Origin: Serendipita indica DSM 11827
Taxonomy: Eukaryota > Basidiomycota > Agaricomycetes > Sebacinales > Serendipitaceae
Direction of reading: 5' to 3'
Assembly: GCA_910890315.1 (NCBI GenBank)
Contig: CAJVGD010000001.1
Coordinates: 186,001 to 250,000, forward strand
DNA: 64,000 nt
The notes beneath the pieces were generated by a model, which saw only the letters and a program-made list of their open reading frames with translations, made no database searches and had not been told where the DNA came from. The position numbers and the translations under genes were made by a program. Each line of letters opens with the position of its first letter. Position 1 is the stretch's first letter. This document shows, piece by piece, positions 60,763 to 64,000 of this stretch.

Positions 60763-61197
60763 ATGCATCTTCGTGTACTGCGTGTGCAGCAAAGTCTCGC
60801 CAATGGTTCTATACTGGCTGGTTTGAGCCCGACAGGATACGTACGACGCTACGCTACGCAAAACACACGTCGAAACGAAGCAAAACCTGCCCAGCCCGAC
60901 ACTACTGAGCAAAGTGAGACTCCTTATACTCGGTTGATCGATCAAATGTGTTGAATATTACTGTTAGAAGCGTCCATGTTTCCTTCGGGACGACAACCAA
61001 AGATTAGCATGGCACTAGGGATTGCCATGATGGTGTGTGGACTGGCAGGATGGATATACTATCCCAAAGTCGCGGACTTTGAGAACAAGAAACTGGAAGA
61101 AATCAAGAATAGGCGACCGGAGGGTGTTCCTCCTCAATATCCAACCTCGACCGTTGAGCGAGAGGCGCAAAAGCACAACGAAGTCAAATCGGAGTGA
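60763..61197 (+). CDS. Small probable mitochondrial single-span membrane protein
   Basis: Two exons (intron ~60911-60969) give about 125 residues. The N terminus MHLRVLRVQQSLANGSILAG and TGYVRRYATQNTRRNEAKP is basic with almost no acidic residues and fits a mitochondrial presequence with cleavage near RRYAT. After the intron, KASMFPSGRQPKISMALGIA, MMVCGLAGWIYYPKVAD forms one membrane span ending in WIYYPK, followed by a charged tail (KKLEEIKNRRPEGVPPQYP). The pattern of presequence, one span and short charged tail is typical of small inner-membrane or respiratory-complex proteins. I do not recognise a named family. Confidence 0.65.
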
Positions 61198-61371
61198 CGT
61201 TCATAGTTTAGCAATTTGTATAAATGAGGTTACCCTGACGAAAGCAGGACTGTCCCGAATCTCACAAAGTCGAAAGATAGATTAAAAAGCCATATTGTGC
61301 AATGTAAAAAGTATAGTCCATGATAAACATCGTCAACGACACAACTGTCCATCCTCCTCGGTGTGCACGGC

Positions 61372-62625
61372 CTAGAAGAAGGCGACGCTGAAAATGGCGG
61401 CAGCAACGCCAGCAAGTGCGGTCACAGGCTTGAAAGAGATCGAGCTGAGGGCACCGTTTGGCGATCCCGTGCTTGTATGGGTTCCGGAAGCAGAGTGGGA
61501 AGATCCAGAAGCGGTACCAGCTGCGTAGGCGGGGAGAGTGCGAATGTCGACAGCAGATGTAATAGTTGGCGCGACAGCATCTCCACGTGTACAAGTGAAG
61601 TACCTTGAAGCGCGTTAGAAACAAGGAAGATCATGGAGGACGAAAGCCACATACCATCCGGCGACAACAGGGCCAAGGCCGCTCGACTGAGAAGAAAAAA
61701 GTCAGTATGAGAATGGGGATAGGCTTGAGTACAAGTGTGGGTACTGTGATCAACTTCCAACATCGAAGTCTACCACATTCGCTACACCACCCTCGATTCT
61801 ACTCACCGAAACATAGCTATTAAGGTCGAATTGCGTAATGGGCTGCCCAGGGTTCGCAAGGTCACCTTGAGGCGCAAAAGACGCAGGCTGCTGCCACAAG
61901 AGGATGGCATAGCGGTGAGGAGCATCGGCCTCATCGGGATATGGGGCTATGGAAATTGTAAACCCGAGACTCTCCTATCACCGAAAAACTCACCTCCATA
62001 GGCAGTTATGGCCGTCTGGGGGACAGAAAGCACGCCGTTCGCGCCGATGGTGACACCGTTAACGAGCCAATGGCGTGTAGGTCCGGGCGTGGAGAGTTTG
62101 CCAATCGCTCCTGGATCGACCATGGCAAGGGTCTGGACAATAATTAGTTGGCAAAGTATTTTGATGCAAGCTCGACGTACGAAAAGGTCACCCAGCGACA
62201 CGGAGGAGTTTGCTGGCGTAATGGTGATAGTAGGAACTGCCTGAGTGTCTAGAAATTGCTACAAGTTAGCCATTTGTTAACAATCCACGACGCAGGAAAT
62301 TGTCCGTCGATACGTCCGTTTGGCTTGGCACAGCGCCTACGGCGAGCCGTGTGCCGCGTAGACGAACCAATCGTTTCAGGACGTTGAAACAACGTTTACA
62401 CGCACCATTGACAGGGAGAAGAGTGCCAGCGCTGATGGGTTGACCGCCGTAGGACACGGTGAGGAATGCAAGTGGGTCAAAGCTTGCAAGGAGGTCCGGG
62501 ACGAGATACGAATTGTCAAACTGAGCGTCGATGGACTGAACCTCGAGCTGAGGGTTGTTCGTCGTGTTTTGGGCACGGACGAGGGCAAAGGCGGAAAGGA
62601 TCGTAAGAAGGCTTGTAGTCAGCAT
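61372..62625 (-). CDS. Secreted PEBP-like protein with GPI-type C terminus
   Basis: Minus strand. MLTTSLLTILSAFALVRAQ is a signal peptide. The mature part has FDPLAFLTVSYGGQPISAGT, TITITPANSSVSLGDLF, TLAMVDPGAIGKLSTPGPTR, HWLVNGVTIGANG and DEADAPHRYAILLWQQP, which follow the phosphatidylethanolamine-binding protein plan: a DPD/DPG-like loop, the GPxRHWLVN strand and the HRY..LLW strand around the ligand pocket. A Ser/Thr/Gly-rich stretch and the hydrophobic tail ALAGVAAAIFSVAFF suggest a GPI anchor. PEBP-fold proteins bind anionic groups and often inhibit proteases or kinases; the extracellular target here is unknown. Five or six exons; the stop is the complement of 61372-61374. Confidence 0.8.
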
Positions 62626-63015
62626 TTTATACGAAGTTTTTTGTGAAGATGCTGGATAAGCTGGTGGAGATTTTGTGGACAAAGAAGGGGGGTGAGCTCC
62701 AAAGCAAACAAGCGGTCGGGACCAAGAGTTGGCCCCCACCAAGCGCGCATTTACTGCCACCTAACACCGCTTTCTAATTCCGTATAACCCGTATAAACTT
62801 ATGATTTATACTACACTCTGCACGTTGGAAACGTTGAAGTGTTCATCTCCGACATTATCGCAGATTTGATATCAAAGCATGTGGACTAATGTTCACACTT
62901 GTGAAATTGTGAAAGATGGGAACAAAACACTTATGAACCTGGAAGCGCGGGCCCTGAACCAACGTAGCCATGGCTATCTCGTCTCGGGCTCAATTATGCG
63001 ACTCTTTCTCTCCCC
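62626..63015. promoter_or_regulatory. Divergent promoter region between two secreted-protein genes
   Basis: 390 bp lie between the PEBP-like gene (minus) and the secreted-protein gene (plus). No other gene is evident. Both genes encode signal peptides, so shared control is possible but only inferred. Confidence 0.4.
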
Positions 63016-64000
63016 ATGCTTTCACTACCGCTACACCTGCTGGTGTGGTCGCTCGTATGGACAGTCAACGGCCAGAAGGATGGCGCACAGCAAGATGTTC
63101 AGTCACTCATTCTCAGAGGCCCACAAACCGCAAATTTCTGCGATTCTATCCATCTTTCGTGGGCTGGAGGTCAAGAACCATTCACAATCTTCACGGCTTT
63201 GGGCGACCCTAGCACAGATACGCTCGGCGGGGACGAGATAGAGTTTTATACAACTACAGATCAAACGGTCGACTTCACGATGAATTTTGGTATGTACTGA
63301 GCCCCGAGGACGGTTACATGCTCATAGATGCCTGTCTCTTTAGTCAACCCCGGTGACAGCATACGATTTCGCTTACAGGACGCTACAAACGCCACTACGA
63401 GTCTCTGTACGCAACTTCGTCTCACCGTACCCCCACTGAGCGTTCTAGGGACAACCATTACTGGAGATCCCGGTGCATTCGCGTGTGCTTTTGAACCACA
63501 TGGACCTTCCTCCAATGATGTATGTGATCGAGGGATATTGAACAATTTCTCAATACCTACAGGACAAACCAACAACTAAATCGAATGGGCCTTCACCGGC
63601 GCCGAACTCAATTCTACCCGATCCTTCAGTAGTCGATAATCCTCTTGGCCCTACTCCTACTCCTAATGTGAGAGGCAGCTCTGGTATATCGACGCAACAG
63701 GTGTCACCGAGTGCGACGGGCCAGAATGCCCAGTCTGCTCGAGGGAGTGGTTCCAACTCCATGCTACCATTACAGACAAATGAAGGCGATTCACCTGGTA
63801 ATGGCAACTCAGATCACCTCCCTCCCTCTGGATCTTCAGGGAGTCATTCAGGAGGAACACGATACTCAGTCGTCAGCGGAGTAACGGTTGCCACTATCGT
63901 CGAGTCTGCGACTCAGCAGCCTAGTAATTCAGCGCCGTGAGTACATTCTTTGTACATCTATTCATACTCTGAGGCCTTGGTGCTTAGTCTGCGCAACTCT
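63016..64000 (+). CDS. Secreted or membrane protein, partial (runs off the window)
   Basis: Starts MLSLPLHLLVWSLVWTVNGQ, a clear signal peptide with cleavage near NGQ. The mature N-terminal domain (LRGPQTANFCDSIHLSWAGG, EPFTIFTALG, TTDQTVDFTMNF, VNPGDSIRFRLQDATNATTS, LCTQLRLTVPPL, DPGAFACAF) has two cysteine pairs and a beta-rich look, as in basidiomycete extracellular proteins that carry a single membrane span further on. A Ser/Pro/Gly-rich stretch (GSSGSHSGGTRYSV) follows, then VVSGVTVATIVESATQQPS. The expected membrane span and cytosolic tail would lie beyond nt 64000. Two introns (near 63291-63342 and 63519-63561) join in frame. Family not named. Confidence 0.7.

Overview
The window reads as nuclear DNA of a filamentous basidiomycete, probably an Agaricomycete; a Ceratobasidium/Rhizoctonia-like fungus fits the look but the sequence alone does not prove it. 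Genes are packed on both strands, split by many introns of about 40-70 nt with GT..AG ends, separated by 20-700 bp, and the proteins are typical fungal housekeeping families. I see no rRNA, tRNA, CRISPR, insertion sequence or intact transposon.

Layout. 0-7.6 kb: a membrane-anchored PhoD-like phosphatase, a HYPK-like protein, a universal-stress-domain protein, MOB2 (minus) and CDC123. 7.6-20.2 kb: a zinc-cluster transcription factor (TF1, minus), RAD50 (plus, sharing a short divergent promoter with TF1), a second zinc-cluster factor paralogous to TF1 (TF2, plus), and a ~600-bp relic that is a collapsed copy of the RAD50-TF2 stretch. 20.2-29.8 kb: mitochondrial TAM41 (minus), a coiled-coil protein that is a shortened paralog of a FYR-domain protein, a multi-span membrane protein, a DUF2235 hydrolase and the full FYR-domain paralog. 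30-44.6 kb: a GNAT acetyltransferase, ATG22, a Rho_N/SAP-like protein, a small GPI-type cell-surface protein, splicing factor SPF45 and four proteins I cannot name. 45.7-61.2 kb: DPP1-type lipid phosphatase, a KDM2/JHDM1 histone demethylase with a PRCC-family gene only 17 bp behind it, VPS55, TRS120 (minus), DPM2, DNA topoisomerase III and a small probable mitochondrial membrane protein. 61.3-64 kb: two secreted-protein genes, one a PEBP-like protein with a GPI-type tail, the other cut off by the window end.

The genes do not form one pathway; they are ordinary neighbours in genome maintenance (RAD50, TOP3), chromatin and RNA (KDM2, SPF45, PRCC, FYR protein), membrane traffic and lipid or sugar-lipid metabolism (TRS120, VPS55, ATG22, DPP1, TAM41, DPM2), growth control (MOB2, CDC123) and cell surface. 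I found no convincing new multi-gene system. The most interesting signals are structural: the collapsed RAD50-TF2 duplication, a RAD50 start codon that appears to be assembled by splicing, a 15-nt exon carrying the first two zinc ligands of TF1 next to a GC-AG intron, tandem zinc-knuckle exons in TOP3, and several apparent one-base frame shifts in conserved genes that may be assembly errors. Exon joins were worked out by eye, so internal exon borders are predictions.
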